From Brachyspira alvinipulli ATCC 51933 (GTDB lineage: Bacteria; Spirochaetota; Brachyspiria; Brachyspirales; Brachyspiraceae): DNA of 50,380 nucleotides. Shown piece by piece: positions 33,965-45,392 of this stretch (positions within the stretch are counted from its first letter, which is position 1; each line of letters opens with the position of its first letter). The notes under the pieces are model-generated. The model had not been told where the DNA came from and made no database searches. It was given only the letters and a program-made list of their open reading frames with translations. The position numbers were made by a program, and so were the translations under genes. The stretch covers positions 1-50,380 of the forward strand of contig NZ_KI912407.1 in the NCBI RefSeq assembly GCF_000518245.1, given 5' to 3'.

Positions 33965-34399
33965 TTACTGCAGTATAATATCATATATTTCTAAGTCAGT
34001 TAAATCATCATACATTATTCTTTTAATCTTTTCACTTTCATTTAATAAGTCTGCTATCTCTTCAACTAATTCCTGATGATGATCATTATTTTCTGCAGCT
34101 AATGTAAACAATAAAAATATTTTATTATCATTATCAAAATCAACACCATCAACTATTTTTAACAAAGTAATACCATTTTTTAAAACACCATCTTCAGGTC
34201 TAGCATGAGACATAGCCATACCATCGCCAAGAATAACATAAGGGCCTGTTTCTTTAATATTTTTTATTATAGAATCTACATATCTAGGTTCTATACACTT
34301 ATTATCAAGCAATAATTGAGCACCCTTTCTTATGGCTTCTTCCCAATTAGAAACGCTTTTTACTATATCTATTTTGTTTCTTATTAATTCTTTAAACAT
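33965..34399 (-). CDS. PTS EIIA component (fructose/mannitol/ascorbate type)
   Basis: 144 residues, a single EIIA type-2 domain. The motif 'GPYVILGDGMAMSHARPEDGV' holds the phospho-accepting histidine H65; the Pro-Tyr-Val-Ile and HARPEDGV pattern is closest to the ascorbate (UlaC/SgaA) branch. 'HHQELVEEIADLL' is the conserved later helix. It accepts phosphate from HPr and passes it to an EIIB, or acts in regulation. No EIIB/EIIC is next to it, so transport partner and sugar are unknown. A GGGGG ribosome site lies 7 bases before ATG 34399, and a near-consensus promoter lies upstream. Confidence 0.88.
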   Translation of the reverse strand: MFKELIRNKIDIVKSVSNWEEAIRKGAQLLLDNKCIEPRYVDSIIKNIKETGPYVILGDGMAMSHARPEDGVLKNGITLLKIVDGVDFDNDNKIFLLFTLAAENNDHHQELVEEIADLLNESEKIKRIMYDDLTDLEIYDIILQ

Positions 34400-34439
34400 A
34401 CATATACCCCCAAATAATAAACTGTTATTATTTAATAAT

Positions 34440-34468
34440 AGTATAGTTTTATTTTATTTATTTGTCAA
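34440..34468 (-). promoter_or_regulatory. Near-consensus promoter of the EIIA gene
   Basis: On the minus strand TTGACA (34463-34468) and TATACT (34440-34445) with 17 bp spacing, 41 bp before the start codon. Confidence 0.75.
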
Positions 34469-34598
34469 ATTATATTGTTTATGTTACACAAAGTTCTAAA
34501 ATAAATTCTACTTATATGTTATATATAAATGAAAAAATTACGAAAATAAATAGGTTAAATATAACAATTTTTGTAAAAATAGGTTTTATTTATAACAC

Positions 34599-34626
34599 TT
34601 ACTATATTTAAATTATAGTATATAAT
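34599..34626 (+). promoter_or_regulatory. Promoter of the tamB-bamA operon
   Basis: TTACTA (34599-34604) and TATAAT (34621-34626) are 16 bp apart, with a predicted leader of about 29 bases before GTG 34662. Confidence 0.5.
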
Positions 34627-34661
34627 AAAGTTAAGAAACAAAAAGTAAAAGGATTTTGTGA

Positions 34662-37600
34662 GTGCGTAAAACTGAAAAGTACTCGCGATTTAGAATGTAT
34701 ATAGCTACAACCTTGATAGCTTTTATAATACCCGCTATATTTAGTATATCATTGGTATTATCTAATAAGCAAAGATATTTAGATAATATTATAACATACA
34801 TAAATAGAGTAAGTCCTATAGATATATCAATATCTGATATAAGCATCTCATACAAATTAGAATTAGTTTTAGATAATGTTAAACTATATTCAAAAAATAA
34901 ACCTGATGCTTTTTTCGATATAGACAGAGCATCTTTAAAATTTAATTTATTAAGAATATTTATAAAGAGAGACCCTCTGTATTTATTAAGTGATATAAAC
35001 GTAAATAATGCTCAAATATATCCTGCATTATTGGATACATCGATATTTCAAAATGGAAATACAAATAAAAATATATATGATAAAGTAAAAGATACAGTTA
35101 ATACTATAATTCCAATACTTATGGATAAAAATATAAACATAGCTAATTTTTCAGCAAAAATAATTGACGGTAATAACAATACAACAGAAATATCTCTTAA
35201 CTCACTAAATGGTAATTTTAGGTCATACGGATATTTTTTATCCTACAATATTAATCTTCCTGATAATACTTTGGTACATTTCTCATTTGAAAGTTCAACT
35301 AATTTATCAGAAGTAAGTTCAAGAATATATGCCAAAGATGAAAATGGAGACTTATTTAATTATACATTATTTGCGACTAATTATTCTGATAGATTAAATG
35401 CTGGATTACAAAACAATAATAAAAATGACTTTATAAATGCAAACTATGAATACAATACTCAAAAATTAGATTTTTCTATTACAAATATAAAATTAACCAA
35501 AGACACAATATATAAATTTATGAATATAGCTTTGGATACTCCAATAGTACATAGATTTGTAGAATTAGATAATAAAACAATAACAGCTATAAGCAATGGT
35601 ATATCTACTTTCAGAGATGCCGATATAAATGCTTACGGACATTACTCTCCAAATGAAGATTCCTATATAGATTTTAATTTAAAAGTAAGAGATAAATTAT
35701 TCAATGTAGCTGTAAATGCCGAACTTACAAATAATAATATAATACTTTCAAATGCAAATATAAATGCATTTGGAGGAAATATAATAGCAAGCGGAATAGT
35801 TCCATTAGATGATCCTATATCAAGTGTTGTTTCTGTAAGCGCATCTGATATAAAAGTTGGAACAAATAATTTATATGCTAAGGTTTATTTAAAGCCTACT
35901 AAAGTTGATGAAAAAGAAATAAAATCCAGATTTACAATTTCATCATTAACTTATGCCAATACTCTAGAAAATCCATTATCTTTTAATTTTACATACAATA
36001 GACCAGAAAAAAGAATATATGTTAATTTAGTTAAAAATAAATATGGACAGCCTTTTGATGCTACTTTTTCATTAGATGATACAACACCTATATTGGCATC
36101 TGCTAAAGGAGTCATACCTCAGGATATATTTGTTGTATTGTTGGGTCAAAATATAATAGATAATCTATCATCATTAAATATAGATTATACTATGAGTAAT
36201 GCAATGTACACTCAAGGAAAAGGAAATGTACATACATTAAAAGCATCTTCAAGAAAAATTTATACAGAAGAATATTTGATAAGAATAGGAATGTCAGCAT
36301 ATAAAAATATAATAGATATTGATGATATTTATTATAGACTTTCTGACAGCAGCGGTATAAATGCTAAGGCTCAAATAGAATATGACAAAAACTTCAACGT
36401 TAAGATAAAAGGAAATATAGATACACCAGCTGGAAATTATGGATTAAGCGGATTTACAACAACTTCTACAAATGGAAACAAAATAATATACGCCTCAACA
36501 GATAAATCAGAAATTATTGCTAATGGTTCTATATCTACAAACGGTGTGTTAGACTTAAATATAAATACTCCAAAAGAATTAAAAATAAAAGATATAAATA
36601 TTGATGTTGATGTATCTGTTAATAATTATACTCAGCAGCCAATATATATATATGGAAATGTCAAAGCAAAGAAAAATTTAGCACCTATATTTGCATTAAA
36701 TACTCAATTTGAATTATCCAATCAAAGTTTAATGTTTACAAATATAACTTTAGATTATGGAGAAAACAGAGTATCTGGAAACGGTATATTAAGTTCAAGC
36801 GATGGAATAAATAAATTTACAGCCTTATTAAAAGATATAGAAAATAATGGAATATTTGCTTTAGATTCTTCTATCAATAAAAATAATTTATATGGAAAAA
36901 TAACAGTAAGTCAGCTTCCTTTTGATATTAATGGAAAAGTATATGGAGTATTGACAGCAAATGCAACAGTAATAGGATTAATGAATGATCCTGTAATTTA
37001 TCTTGAAAAAATGGATATTAAAGACTTTCAAATTCCGGGAGAAAGATTTGATGTTTCTTTAACAGGATATTATAAATCAAGTGAATTAGAATTAAAAGAT
37101 GTATTAGTAACAAAAACAGGAAGCAGCGGAAATGTTCTTTCAAAAACTTTCAGTAAAAAACAGGAAGTAAAAATACCTTATGCATATTTCTCAAAAGATT
37201 TGCAAAATATGAAAGTTGAAGTAAATAATTTATTTATTTTGAGTTCATACTCTGGTACTATAGATTATAATATGAGAAGATTGGTTGATGGAAAACAAGA
37301 ATTTAGAATACAAACAACTCCTATAACAATAAACAAAAGAAAACTTCCTGAGTTTGGAACAACTGTTACTTATGACGGCACAAATATAACATTCACAAAT
37401 ACAAAAAATCATGGTATTAGCGGTACAATCACTAAAGAAGACAATTTAACTAGAACTGATTTAATTTATGTATATGATGACTATGATATGCTTAATATAG
37501 ATGGTGTAATAAAAAATACACAAAGAGATCAGGTGGATTTACTTATAACATCTGATATAATAAATGTAGAAGTATTTGAAATATTTAATGTATTATTTAC

Positions 37601-39104
37601 AGAAATAAACTCATCTCCCACAAATTTCCTTGTAGACGGAAAACCATATACATTATATGCACATGTTCATGGAGACAGTGATAATGTTGCTATAGATGGA
37701 AGATTTTTAGGACATGGAAAAAGAGTAAAAATAGCTTATTTCAATGATATATTTGATGATACTATAGTTGATTTTAATTTTGACGGACACATGTTTAATG
37801 TCAATAATTTAACATTTACTTCAAAGAAAAAGAAAAATTTAAGCATTACCGGAGAGGCAGAAATATTTAAAAATAGTATCAATTATATGGCTTTCGATTT
37901 GCTTTCTTCCGATGAGCAATTAGGATTGTTAGATGGAAATTTAAATTTGGGTATTGCAAAAGTGAGAGGCCCAGTACATGTTGATATTACAGTAGGAGGA
38001 AATATAGCTTCTCCTAGAATAGGCGGAATATTTACTTTGATGAAAAGTGATGTTCAGCTTACAATATCTCAGCAGAACACTTATAGAGAAAGAGCTTATG
38101 GAATGCTAAGTAAAATATATTGGGATTTTACAATAGAGGCATGGAAACAAGTTAGAGTAGCACATAACTTAGTAGGAGATGTTTATCTTGAAGAAGGCTC
38201 TCAAATGCGTGTATATAATAGCCTTATGGACGGTATAGAACTAGCTGGAACTGTAAATGTTGATAGAGGAAGTATTTATTATCTACAAAACATATATCAA
38301 TTAGAAAGAGGTTCTGTTACTTTTCCTCCTAATAACAGCTTAGACCCTATTATTGAAGCTACAGCATATACATATAAAAAATATTACCCAACTACAACAG
38401 CAAATACATCTTCTCAGTCATTTGAAAATGAAATAGCAGGAGAAAGTGTTACTTTATATATGGAAATGGATGCTAGATTATCACAATTAGTGTCTTCAAG
38501 TAATGCTAGAATATCTCCTGTAAGATTTTACACTATACCTGCATTGGGACAGTATCAAGTTAATCAATTAGCAGGAATACCTCAAGGAACATTTGGAAAC
38601 AGAGAAGATCAAATGTTTGCTGAAAGTACAACAACAAGAAGTACTATGAATAGTGATCAGCTGCAGCAGCTTACTATGAATTACAGCGATTTACTATTAA
38701 GAAGTACTGTTTTAAGACCTGTAGAAAGATGGATAAGACAGTTTTTAGGTATAGACTACATAAACTTAAGCCCTACAGTAGTTAACAATCTGCTATTTGT
38801 TACAAATAATAACAATTTAAGTCCGACATCTGTATGGGATAATACAAGTGTTGGTATAGGAAAATATGTATCTAAGTATTTATATTTAAAATATGACGTT
38901 ACATACAGGGTTAATGATACTACAAGACCTACTATTAATAATAAACCGGTAGATCCATACTATTTTGACCATCAATTTGGTTTTGAAGTATCATTGTTAA
39001 AAAATTATAAACTTGCAAATTTTGTTTTTGAGTATAAAATAAATCCTTTCGATATACAAGGAAAAGGACAAGATTTTAATATAGTTACACGGTGGAGATT
39101 TTAG
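34662..39104 (+). CDS. tamB: TamB-family translocation/assembly module protein
   Basis: 1480 residues, the size of TamB/AsmA-like bridge proteins. There is one N-terminal membrane anchor ('ATTLIAFIIPAIFSISLVL', about residues 15-33). A very long beta-rich body rich in Asn, Ile, Ser and Thr follows. The C-terminal TamB (DUF490) domain includes 'NLGIAKVRGPVHVDITVGG', 'RVYNSLMDGIELAGTVNV' and 'SIYYLQNIYQLERGSVTFP'. TamB spans the periplasm and is implicated in outer-membrane protein assembly and lipid transfer. The start is GTG 34662 with AAAGGA 8 bases upstream. The stop TAG overlaps the bamA GTG (TAGTG). No TamA is in the window, so BamA is the obvious partner, as in Borrelia. Confidence 0.92.
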   Translation: MRKTEKYSRFRMYIATTLIAFIIPAIFSISLVLSNKQRYLDNIITYINRVSPIDISISDISISYKLELVLDNVKLYSKNKPDAFFDIDRASLKFNLLRIFIKRDPLYLLSDINVNNAQIYPALLDTSIFQNGNTNKNIYDKVKDTVNTIIPILMDKNINIANFSAKIIDGNNNTTEISLNSLNGNFRSYGYFLSYNINLPDNTLVHFSFESSTNLSEVSSRIYAKDENGDLFNYTLFATNYSDRLNAGLQNNNKNDFINANYEYNTQKLDFSITNIKLTKDTIYKFMNIALDTPIVHRFVELDNKTITAISNGISTFRDADINAYGHYSPNEDSYIDFNLKVRDKLFNVAVNAELTNNNIILSNANINAFGGNIIASGIVPLDDPISSVVSVSASDIKVGTNNLYAKVYLKPTKVDEKEIKSRFTISSLTYANTLENPLSFNFTYNRPEKRIYVNLVKNKYGQPFDATFSLDDTTPILASAKGVIPQDIFVVLLGQNIIDNLSSLNIDYTMSNAMYTQGKGNVHTLKASSRKIYTEEYLIRIGMSAYKNIIDIDDIYYRLSDSSGINAKAQIEYDKNFNVKIKGNIDTPAGNYGLSGFTTTSTNGNKIIYASTDKSEIIANGSISTNGVLDLNINTPKELKIKDINIDVDVSVNNYTQQPIYIYGNVKAKKNLAPIFALNTQFELSNQSLMFTNITLDYGENRVSGNGILSSSDGINKFTALLKDIENNGIFALDSSINKNNLYGKITVSQLPFDINGKVYGVLTANATVIGLMNDPVIYLEKMDIKDFQIPGERFDVSLTGYYKSSELELKDVLVTKTGSSGNVLSKTFSKKQEVKIPYAYFSKDLQNMKVEVNNLFILSSYSGTIDYNMRRLVDGKQEFRIQTTPITINKRKLPEFGTTVTYDGTNITFTNTKNHGISGTITKEDNLTRTDLIYVYDDYDMLNIDGVIKNTQRDQVDLLITSDIINVEVFEIFNVLFTEINSSPTNFLVDGKPYTLYAHVHGDSDNVAIDGRFLGHGKRVKIAYFNDIFDDTIVDFNFDGHMFNVNNLTFTSKKKKNLSITGEAEIFKNSINYMAFDLLSSDEQLGLLDGNLNLGIAKVRGPVHVDITVGGNIASPRIGGIFTLMKSDVQLTISQQNTYRERAYGMLSKIYWDFTIEAWKQVRVAHNLVGDVYLEEGSQMRVYNSLMDGIELAGTVNVDRGSIYYLQNIYQLERGSVTFPPNNSLDPIIEATAYTYKKYYPTTTANTSSQSFENEIAGESVTLYMEMDARLSQLVSSSNARISPVRFYTIPALGQYQVNQLAGIPQGTFGNREDQMFAESTTTRSTMNSDQLQQLTMNYSDLLLRSTVLRPVERWIRQFLGIDYINLSPTVVNNLLFVTNNNNLSPTSVWDNTSVGIGKYVSKYLYLKYDVTYRVNDTTRPTINNKPVDPYYFDHQFGFEVSLLKNYKLANFVFEYKINPFDIQGKGQDFNIVTRWRF

Positions 39105-41731
39105 TGAATTTTATTAAGAAAAATTGTATTATTTTATTTTCATTTGTTGTTCTTGCTGCTGCTTTTGCAATATTAGTGGCAGCAGAAAGTGATTTTGCAA
39201 ATTTACAGAATGCTAGAAACATAGCTGTTTATGAGGGTTTGGTTATAAAATCTATAGATGTTACAGGAGAAGCCAGACTTACAAAAGATCAAATAAAAAA
39301 CAGCTTTCCTATAAAAGTTGGAAGTAAATTTCAAAGAGCAGAGATAAATGAGGCAATAAAAAAGCTATTTGATACTCAATTATTTGACAGAGTTGCTATC
39401 GATGCAAACAGAGAAGAAGACGGCGTATCATTAAATATTATAGTTGCTGAAAGATATATAATAAAGAATATAGAATATATCGGTAATAAACGTCTAAGCA
39501 GAACTGCCCTTAATGATGCTATAAAATCCATTATGAAAGCAGGAGACCCATATATACCTCAGAAACTTAATGATGCTGTAACTGCTATAATAACTAATTA
39601 TCAGGATAAGGGATATTTAAAAGCTTATGTTGAACCTAAAGTTATAGAGAATAAAGAATCTTCAGATGTTACAATAGAAATGAATATAGTTGAAGGAAAT
39701 GAAGTTAAAGTAGCAAATATAAGATTTCATGGTAATACTCATTTCTCTGATAATGAACTTAAAAGACAAATGTCTACTAAAGAAAATGGTTTTCTATCTC
39801 TTGGTAAATTTAATGAGTTTAAATTTGAAGATGATAAATCTAAGGTTGTTAAATATTATGCTGACAGGGGATACTATAGGGCCAAGGTAGATAATGTACA
39901 GTTTACGTATCAATGGCGGGATCCACAGATAAAAAATGAACAAGATTTAATAATAGATATATATATCACAGAAGGAGATAAATATTATTTTGGAGATATA
40001 GGATTTAAAGGAAACTTTATTATATCATCAGAAAATATACAAAAAGATATAAAATCAAAAAAAGGTGCTTTGTATAATTATACATATCATATGACAGACT
40101 ATCAAGGTATACAAAACAAATATTCTGAGAGAGGATATATTTTCAGACAAGTTATACCTGTAATTACTGTAAATGAAGAAAATAAAATAGTTAATATCAT
40201 GTATGATATTGTAGAAAACGATAAAGCTCATATAGAAAATATAACTATAGCAGGAAACACTAAAACTAAAGATTTTGTTATACAAAGATATGTTGATATC
40301 AAACCAGGTGAAGTATTTAATACTACAAAAATACAAAGAGTACAGGAGAGATTATATAATACTCAGTTCTTTGATAATATTAATGTTGGTGTAAAACCAG
40401 GTTCTGCAGAAGGCTTAATGGAATTATCTTTGAATGTAACTGAAGGAAAAACTGCTATGATATCCGGAGGAGGCGGTTTCTCTACTGGTTCTGGTTTTAA
40501 AGTATTTGCTTCTATAAGAGAGAATAACTTCTTAGGAAGAGGATTACAGTTGGGACTTAGCGGAGAATTCGGAGAGACTCAAAAAAGAATAGCTGTTAAT
40601 TTTGCTGAGCCTTATTTACTTAATTTGCCTATATATTTTGGTGTTGATTTATCATACTTTAATGAAGGTGTAAATACAGGATACACTATAGGTACAGGAG
40701 AATTTGGAATACCTAAATATTCATATTATACAAGACATGGTTTTGAAGGTATAGTAAGACTTGGTTATTATTTTGCAGATTATTACTCTACTTTCATAAC
40801 ATTCGATACAATAGTTCAGCAGTACCAGCAATGGCATGACCAAGGAGCAACTGCTGCAGGTCCTGATTATGTACTTAATGATATTAAAAAATATTTAATA
40901 CATAGAGTAAATAAAAAAGACGGTTCATTCCAAAGATGGGAAAGTGATTGGTTTACAACATTTATTGTATCATATTCATTGCTTAGAGACAGCAGAAACG
41001 ATTATTTAAACCCTACAAGAGGAAGTTTCTTAAGAGGTATAGTAGATTTGTATTTCGGACATACACAATTAACTAGATTAAACTTAACAGGATTCTTAGC
41101 TGTTCCTGCAACTGATTGGCTATCATTTGCATTCTATGGAGAATTGGGACAGATAATTGCAACTCCTGGACTTCCTTTACAAAATGATGCCGATGTTTTA
41201 TATTATCTTAACCCATTTGAAGATGTACGCGGATGGGATACTTCTAAATATACTATATTTAAGGCTAATAGAGGACTAGCAACTTATGACGTTGTAGGAG
41301 ATAATAATTCAATAGATTCTTGGAGTTACGGAAGAGCTAAAGTAAGATTCTTTGCCGAACTTCGTATACCTATAATACCAAAAACTATGGGATTTGTTAC
41401 ATTCCTTGATGCAGGACAATTATGGCTTCCTGCAAGTACAGGACTTAATAGAGATGGGGATGCTTATACTTATCCTTCTCAGTTTATGGATATTAAAGAT
41501 ATATTCGATCCTTCTCAGTATATATATTCTGTAGGTTTCGGTTTAAGACTTACTATACCAATATTTAATATAAGATTCTACGTTGCTAAAAGATTTGTAT
41601 ACAACAAAGAAGACTCTCAATATTATAAAAAAGGTCTTCAAGATTTTGAGGGAGATGGTTATACACCTCTAGGAAAATGGCTTGGTAAAGGATGGGGAAT
41701 TGCATTCACCATGAATCACCCATTCTATTAA
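39104..41731 (+). CDS. bamA: Outer-membrane protein assembly factor BamA
   Basis: About 875 residues. An N-terminal signal helix ('IILFSFVVLAAAFAILVAA') is followed by five POTRA repeats, for example 'LVIKSIDVTGEARLTKDQI', 'YIIKNIEYIGNKRLSRTAL', 'VKVANIRFHGNTHFSDNEL' and 'AHIENITIAGNTKTKDFVI'. The C-terminal 16-strand barrel runs from about residue 450, with 'LRGIVDLYFGHTQL', 'FEDVRGWD' and 'YSVGFGLRLTIPIFNIRF'. BamA inserts beta-barrel proteins into the outer membrane. GTG 39104 is preferred over the GTG at 39092 because GGTGGAG lies 6 bases before it and it overlaps the tamB stop by one base. It is followed by a Skp/OmpH gene. Confidence 0.95.
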   Translation: MNFIKKNCIILFSFVVLAAAFAILVAAESDFANLQNARNIAVYEGLVIKSIDVTGEARLTKDQIKNSFPIKVGSKFQRAEINEAIKKLFDTQLFDRVAIDANREEDGVSLNIIVAERYIIKNIEYIGNKRLSRTALNDAIKSIMKAGDPYIPQKLNDAVTAIITNYQDKGYLKAYVEPKVIENKESSDVTIEMNIVEGNEVKVANIRFHGNTHFSDNELKRQMSTKENGFLSLGKFNEFKFEDDKSKVVKYYADRGYYRAKVDNVQFTYQWRDPQIKNEQDLIIDIYITEGDKYYFGDIGFKGNFIISSENIQKDIKSKKGALYNYTYHMTDYQGIQNKYSERGYIFRQVIPVITVNEENKIVNIMYDIVENDKAHIENITIAGNTKTKDFVIQRYVDIKPGEVFNTTKIQRVQERLYNTQFFDNINVGVKPGSAEGLMELSLNVTEGKTAMISGGGGFSTGSGFKVFASIRENNFLGRGLQLGLSGEFGETQKRIAVNFAEPYLLNLPIYFGVDLSYFNEGVNTGYTIGTGEFGIPKYSYYTRHGFEGIVRLGYYFADYYSTFITFDTIVQQYQQWHDQGATAAGPDYVLNDIKKYLIHRVNKKDGSFQRWESDWFTTFIVSYSLLRDSRNDYLNPTRGSFLRGIVDLYFGHTQLTRLNLTGFLAVPATDWLSFAFYGELGQIIATPGLPLQNDADVLYYLNPFEDVRGWDTSKYTIFKANRGLATYDVVGDNNSIDSWSYGRAKVRFFAELRIPIIPKTMGFVTFLDAGQLWLPASTGLNRDGDAYTYPSQFMDIKDIFDPSQYIYSVGFGLRLTIPIFNIRFYVAKRFVYNKEDSQYYKKGLQDFEGDGYTPLGKWLGKGWGIAFTMNHPFY

Positions 41732-41765
41732 AAATATAATTTTTATAATAAAAAAGGAGTGAAAA

Positions 41766-42188
41766 ATGAAAAAGTATTATATTATAAGTTTATTATTTGT
41801 AGCAGTGCTTGCGGTTTCTATTATTAGCCCTAGAGTATTTACTCAATCTTACAGGCTTACTAAAGTAGGATATATAGATCTTGAAAGGGTAATAAAAGAA
41901 ATTACAGGCAATCAGGAACTTAATGAAAAATTAAAAGAAAAATTAGAGCAATATAAAAATCAAGATAATCAGGCAAACATGGAAGATACTTCTATAGCTC
42001 AAAACAGAGATTACTCATTAAGAGGAGAGGTAAAAAGACAAGTAGCTAGTTCTCTTATGGCTATAGTTAGAAAAGAGGGATATACTTTAATACTTGAAAG
42101 AACCGAACATTCTATTCTTTATGCTGATAGAAATTTCGATATCACAGACGCTGTAATAGCCAATGTTAAAAATTCTTTAATGAGATAA
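41766..42188 (+). CDS. OmpH/Skp-like periplasmic chaperone
   Basis: 140 residues. The signal peptide '[20 protein letters not shown]' is followed by '[18 protein letters not shown]', the usual OmpH start. A short charged coiled coil ('[19 protein letters not shown]') and the C-terminal strand region '[19 protein letters not shown]' typical of Skp complete it. Skp trimers hold unfolded outer-membrane proteins in the periplasm for BamA. The coiled-coil arms are shorter than in E. coli Skp. AGGAG precedes ATG 41766. Position directly after bamA and before lpxD is the classic order in diderm bacteria. Confidence 0.87.
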   Translation: MKKYYIISLLFVAVLAVSIISPRVFTQSYRLTKVGYIDLERVIKEITGNQELNEKLKEKLEQYKNQDNQANMEDTSIAQNRDYSLRGEVKRQVASSLMAIVRKEGYTLILERTEHSILYADRNFDITDAVIANVKNSLMR

Positions 42189-42232
42189 TTTTAATTTTAA
42201 TAAAAAAATATAATACGGAGGCAATTAGCATT

Positions 42233-43273
42233 ATGAAAGTTAAAGACATATCTAATTTTTTACAGGCAAAAAATATCATAGGAGATGAATCAAAAGAAAT
42301 AACAACTCTTTCTCCTATAAACGATATAATAGATGGCTCTATTGTATGCATTGATAATAATAAATATTTAGAAACAGCTTTAAATAGTAATGCTAATGCC
42401 TTAATTTTAAGAGAAGAAACATCAAATGAAATAAAAGATTTCAAAAATAAAACAGCTATTATATACAATAATCCTAAAGAGGCTTTTATCAAATTATTAT
42501 ACTTTATGTTTGAAGATAAAAAATACCCATTAGGAAAAGTTGAATCTTCTGCTGTTATAAAAGAGAATGCTGAAATATCTTCTAGCTGCTATATAGGAGA
42601 TAATGTACATATTGGAAAAAATTCAAAAATAGGAAATGGCAGTATTATAGAAGCAGGTGTTTTTATAGGAGATGATGTTATTGTAGGTGAAAACTGCACT
42701 ATATATTCAAATGTTTCTATACATGACAGATGCATAATAAAAAATAGAGTTATAATAGGTTCATCAACTGTTATAGGAAATGACGGATTTGGTTTTTTTG
42801 AAGTTAATGGAAAACAAATGAAAATACCTCAAAGAGGAAATGTTATTATAGAAGATGATGTAGAACTTGGAGCTAATGTTTGCATAGACAGGGCTACTTT
42901 AGGTTCTACTATAATTAGAGAAGGAGTAAAAGTTGATAATCTAGTACAAATAGCCCATAACTGCGATATAGGAGAACATTCAATAATAGTATCTCAAGTA
43001 GGAATAGCAGGAAGCTGTAAAATAGGACATCATTGTATATTAGGCGGACAGGCTGCCTTAGCTGATCATGTTACATTGGGAGATAGAGTAATATTCGGAG
43101 GAAGAACTGCTGTAATGTCTAATGTAAAAGTACCTTCAAATTCTATAATGTTAGGTGCTCCGGGACAAAATATAGAAAGAGAAAAATTAAAAATGATAGC
43201 AGAACAGAAACTTCCTGAACTTATAAATTTGGTAGAAGAGCGTTTTGGAGTAAAAATAAAAAGAGTAAAATAA
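42233..43273 (+). CDS. lpxD: UDP-3-O-(3-hydroxyacyl)glucosamine N-acyltransferase
   Basis: 346 residues. LpxD adds the second acyl chain in lipid A synthesis from acyl-ACP. The N-terminal uridine-binding domain (about 1-95) is followed by a left-handed beta helix of hexapeptide repeats ('[18 protein letters not shown]' style). The active-site His is H242 in 'QIAHNCDIG', next to '[14 protein letters not shown]'; E. coli uses H239. The final '[19 protein letters not shown]' is the usual tail. It shows the cell makes a lipid A-type anchor, consistent with Brachyspira lipo-oligosaccharide. GGAGG lies upstream of ATG 42233. Last gene of the operon; a strong terminator follows. Confidence 0.94.
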   Translation: MKVKDISNFLQAKNIIGDESKEITTLSPINDIIDGSIVCIDNNKYLETALNSNANALILREETSNEIKDFKNKTAIIYNNPKEAFIKLLYFMFEDKKYPLGKVESSAVIKENAEISSSCYIGDNVHIGKNSKIGNGSIIEAGVFIGDDVIVGENCTIYSNVSIHDRCIIKNRVIIGSSTVIGNDGFGFFEVNGKQMKIPQRGNVIIEDDVELGANVCIDRATLGSTIIREGVKVDNLVQIAHNCDIGEHSIIVSQVGIAGSCKIGHHCILGGQAALADHVTLGDRVIFGGRTAVMSNVKVPSNSIMLGAPGQNIEREKLKMIAEQKLPELINLVEERFGVKIKRVK

Positions 43274-43280
43274 AATAAAA

Positions 43281-43318
43281 AATAAAGCTGCAGATATACA
43301 CTGCAGCTTTATTTTTTT
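43281..43318 (+). terminator. Intrinsic terminator of the tamB-lpxD operon
   Basis: A perfect 13-bp stem (43281-43293 with 43301-43313), 7-base loop, followed by TTTTTTT. Confidence 0.95.
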
Positions 43319-43422
43319 AAATAAAATATAGTATGAATATTATATTTTACTGTTGTTATTTTTTATAATTAAATATATATTTAAACGGAATGAAAAAAAT
43401 ATTAGATATTAAGGTTTAAATT

Positions 43423-45387
43423 ATGAATAATAAAAAATTAGGACTTCAATTTAAAATTTTTGTATTATTAACTGTATCAATATTAGTAATGTTCATTGCA
43501 ATAATAGGATATATGGTAACCCATAACATAAGCACTTCCAAAGAAAAAGGTTTTGCTTCTACAGAATATATGGTTACAACTTATGCCAAAGATATAGAAA
43601 AAGAAATTATGTCATATATAACAATGATTCAAACAATATCATATTCATTAAAAAATGATATATCAAGCGGTACTGTTACAAGAGAATCACATGCTCTTGT
43701 TTTGGGAGATATGTTAAAAAGTAAAGAAGGTTTATTTGCTATATATGAAATGTGGGAAAGCAATGCATTTGATGGAAGAGATAATGCATTTATTGATACT
43801 GATTATGGTTCTGAGAGAGATGGAAGATACGGACCTGCTTTTTTTTATGATGATAATGATGTTACTTATGATAAAGTTTATCAAGAAGAGTTTGATGCAA
43901 ATCCAAATTATTATACAATACCAAAAGACTCTAAGCAGCTTTATATAAGCGATGTTGAAATAGATGATACTTATGTAGGAGCAGATACTGTATTAACTGT
44001 AAGTGTGGTAGAGCCTATATTAGATAATGCAAATAATTTTTTGGGAATGATAGGGGTTGACTTTTCAGCAGATAATTTAGTAAAAATAGTTTCTGATATA
44101 TCAACTAATGAAGGAATGGCTGGATATTTAATAAATCAATATGGAGTAATACTTGCTTCTACAAATTCTCAAAACATTGGAAAAGAAATTTCATCAATAT
44201 ATTCTGATAAAGCTAATGAAATAATAAGCAGTATAAAAAATGATAAAAAATATTCCTTTATAAACAAAATAGATAATCATAAAATATTTAATACTTTAAT
44301 ACCATTATCATCATTGAAAGATAATAATAATGCTATAGGATTATTGGTAAGTGTTCCAGAAATTATCATAGTAAAAGAAAATATAAAAAATGCTATTGTA
44401 ACTTCTGTTTTAGCTATAATAATACTTATAGTATTTTTAATTCTTATAAACATTCTAATAAAGAAAAGTTTAATAGATCCTATATTAAAAGTATTATTTA
44501 TGTCTGAGAAATTAAGCAGCGGAGATTTAAGCTCTTATGATAACAAAATATTAAATAACAGAAAAGACGAAATAGGTATGATATTTCATTCTTTGCAAAA
44601 CACTCAAAACAGATTATCCAATATAATAAAACAGATACTAGATTCAGCAAATGCTATGGAAAATGCAAGCAAACATGTTACAGCAGGAAGCATTGATCTA
44701 TCAAATAGAACAGAAAAACAAAGAGATGATTTAAAACTTATAAATGAAACTATGTCAAATACTTTAAAAGTTATTGATAAAACAACAAATGATATAATAA
44801 AAACTAATGATAAAATACAAATATTAACTAATTCAAGCGAACATTGCTATAATCTATCTAAAGAATCTATGGATTTAATGGATGATATTACTAAAGCAAC
44901 TGCTGAAATTTCCAATATAACAAAAATGATAGATGATATAGCAATGCAAACGAATATACTTGCACTTAATGCTTCTGTTGAGGCAGCACGTGCTGGTGAA
45001 CAAGGAAAAGGATTCGCTGTTGTAGCTTCTGAAGTTAGAAATCTTGCACAAACTTCTCAGGAATCTGTAAAAAATATTACAAATATAGTTAATAATAGTA
45101 TAGAAAAGATAAAAGAAGGAAATTTAAAAATAAAAGAAACTATGGATGCTTTGGAAGATATCACTAATAAAGCTAAAGAAAGCAGTTATATAGTAAGTCA
45201 AATGGTTGAATCTTCTACACAACAGGATGCATCTGCACGTGAAGTTCAAAGTGCTGTAAGCAGTGTTGATATTAGTGCAGAACAAAATACTAATTTAGTA
45301 AAAACAAATGCTGATATAGTAATTGATATGGAAAAAGAAACTGAAAAACTTGCTGATTTAATGAAATTTTTTCATTTTGGAAAATAA
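43423..45387 (+). CDS. Methyl-accepting chemotaxis protein (dCache sensor)
   Basis: 654 residues. The first membrane helix is '[23 protein letters not shown]' split around residues 10-32. A periplasmic dCache ligand domain follows ('[14 protein letters not shown]', '[11 protein letters not shown]', '[12 protein letters not shown]'). The second helix is '[20 protein letters not shown]' near 325-345. HAMP follows, then the cytoplasmic signalling hairpin with the conserved tip '[20 protein letters not shown]', '[13 protein letters not shown]'. It would report a small ligand to CheA/CheW and the periplasmic flagella. AAGG lies 8 bases before ATG 43423. The ribokinase gene starts 6 bp after it, which hints at ribose or a related sugar as ligand (inference). 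Confidence 0.94.
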   Translation: MNNKKLGLQFKIFVLLTVSILVMFIAIIGYMVTHNISTSKEKGFASTEYMVTTYAKDIEKEIMSYITMIQTISYSLKNDISSGTVTRESHALVLGDMLKSKEGLFAIYEMWESNAFDGRDNAFIDTDYGSERDGRYGPAFFYDDNDVTYDKVYQEEFDANPNYYTIPKDSKQLYISDVEIDDTYVGADTVLTVSVVEPILDNANNFLGMIGVDFSADNLVKIVSDISTNEGMAGYLINQYGVILASTNSQNIGKEISSIYSDKANEIISSIKNDKKYSFINKIDNHKIFNTLIPLSSLKDNNNAIGLLVSVPEIIIVKENIKNAIVTSVLAIIILIVFLILINILIKKSLIDPILKVLFMSEKLSSGDLSSYDNKILNNRKDEIGMIFHSLQNTQNRLSNIIKQILDSANAMENASKHVTAGSIDLSNRTEKQRDDLKLINETMSNTLKVIDKTTNDIIKTNDKIQILTNSSEHCYNLSKESMDLMDDITKATAEISNITKMIDDIAMQTNILALNASVEAARAGEQGKGFAVVASEVRNLAQTSQESVKNITNIVNNSIEKIKEGNLKIKETMDALEDITNKAKESSYIVSQMVESSTQQDASAREVQSAVSSVDISAEQNTNLVKTNADIVIDMEKETEKLADLMKFFHFGK

Positions 45388-45392
45388 ATTTT

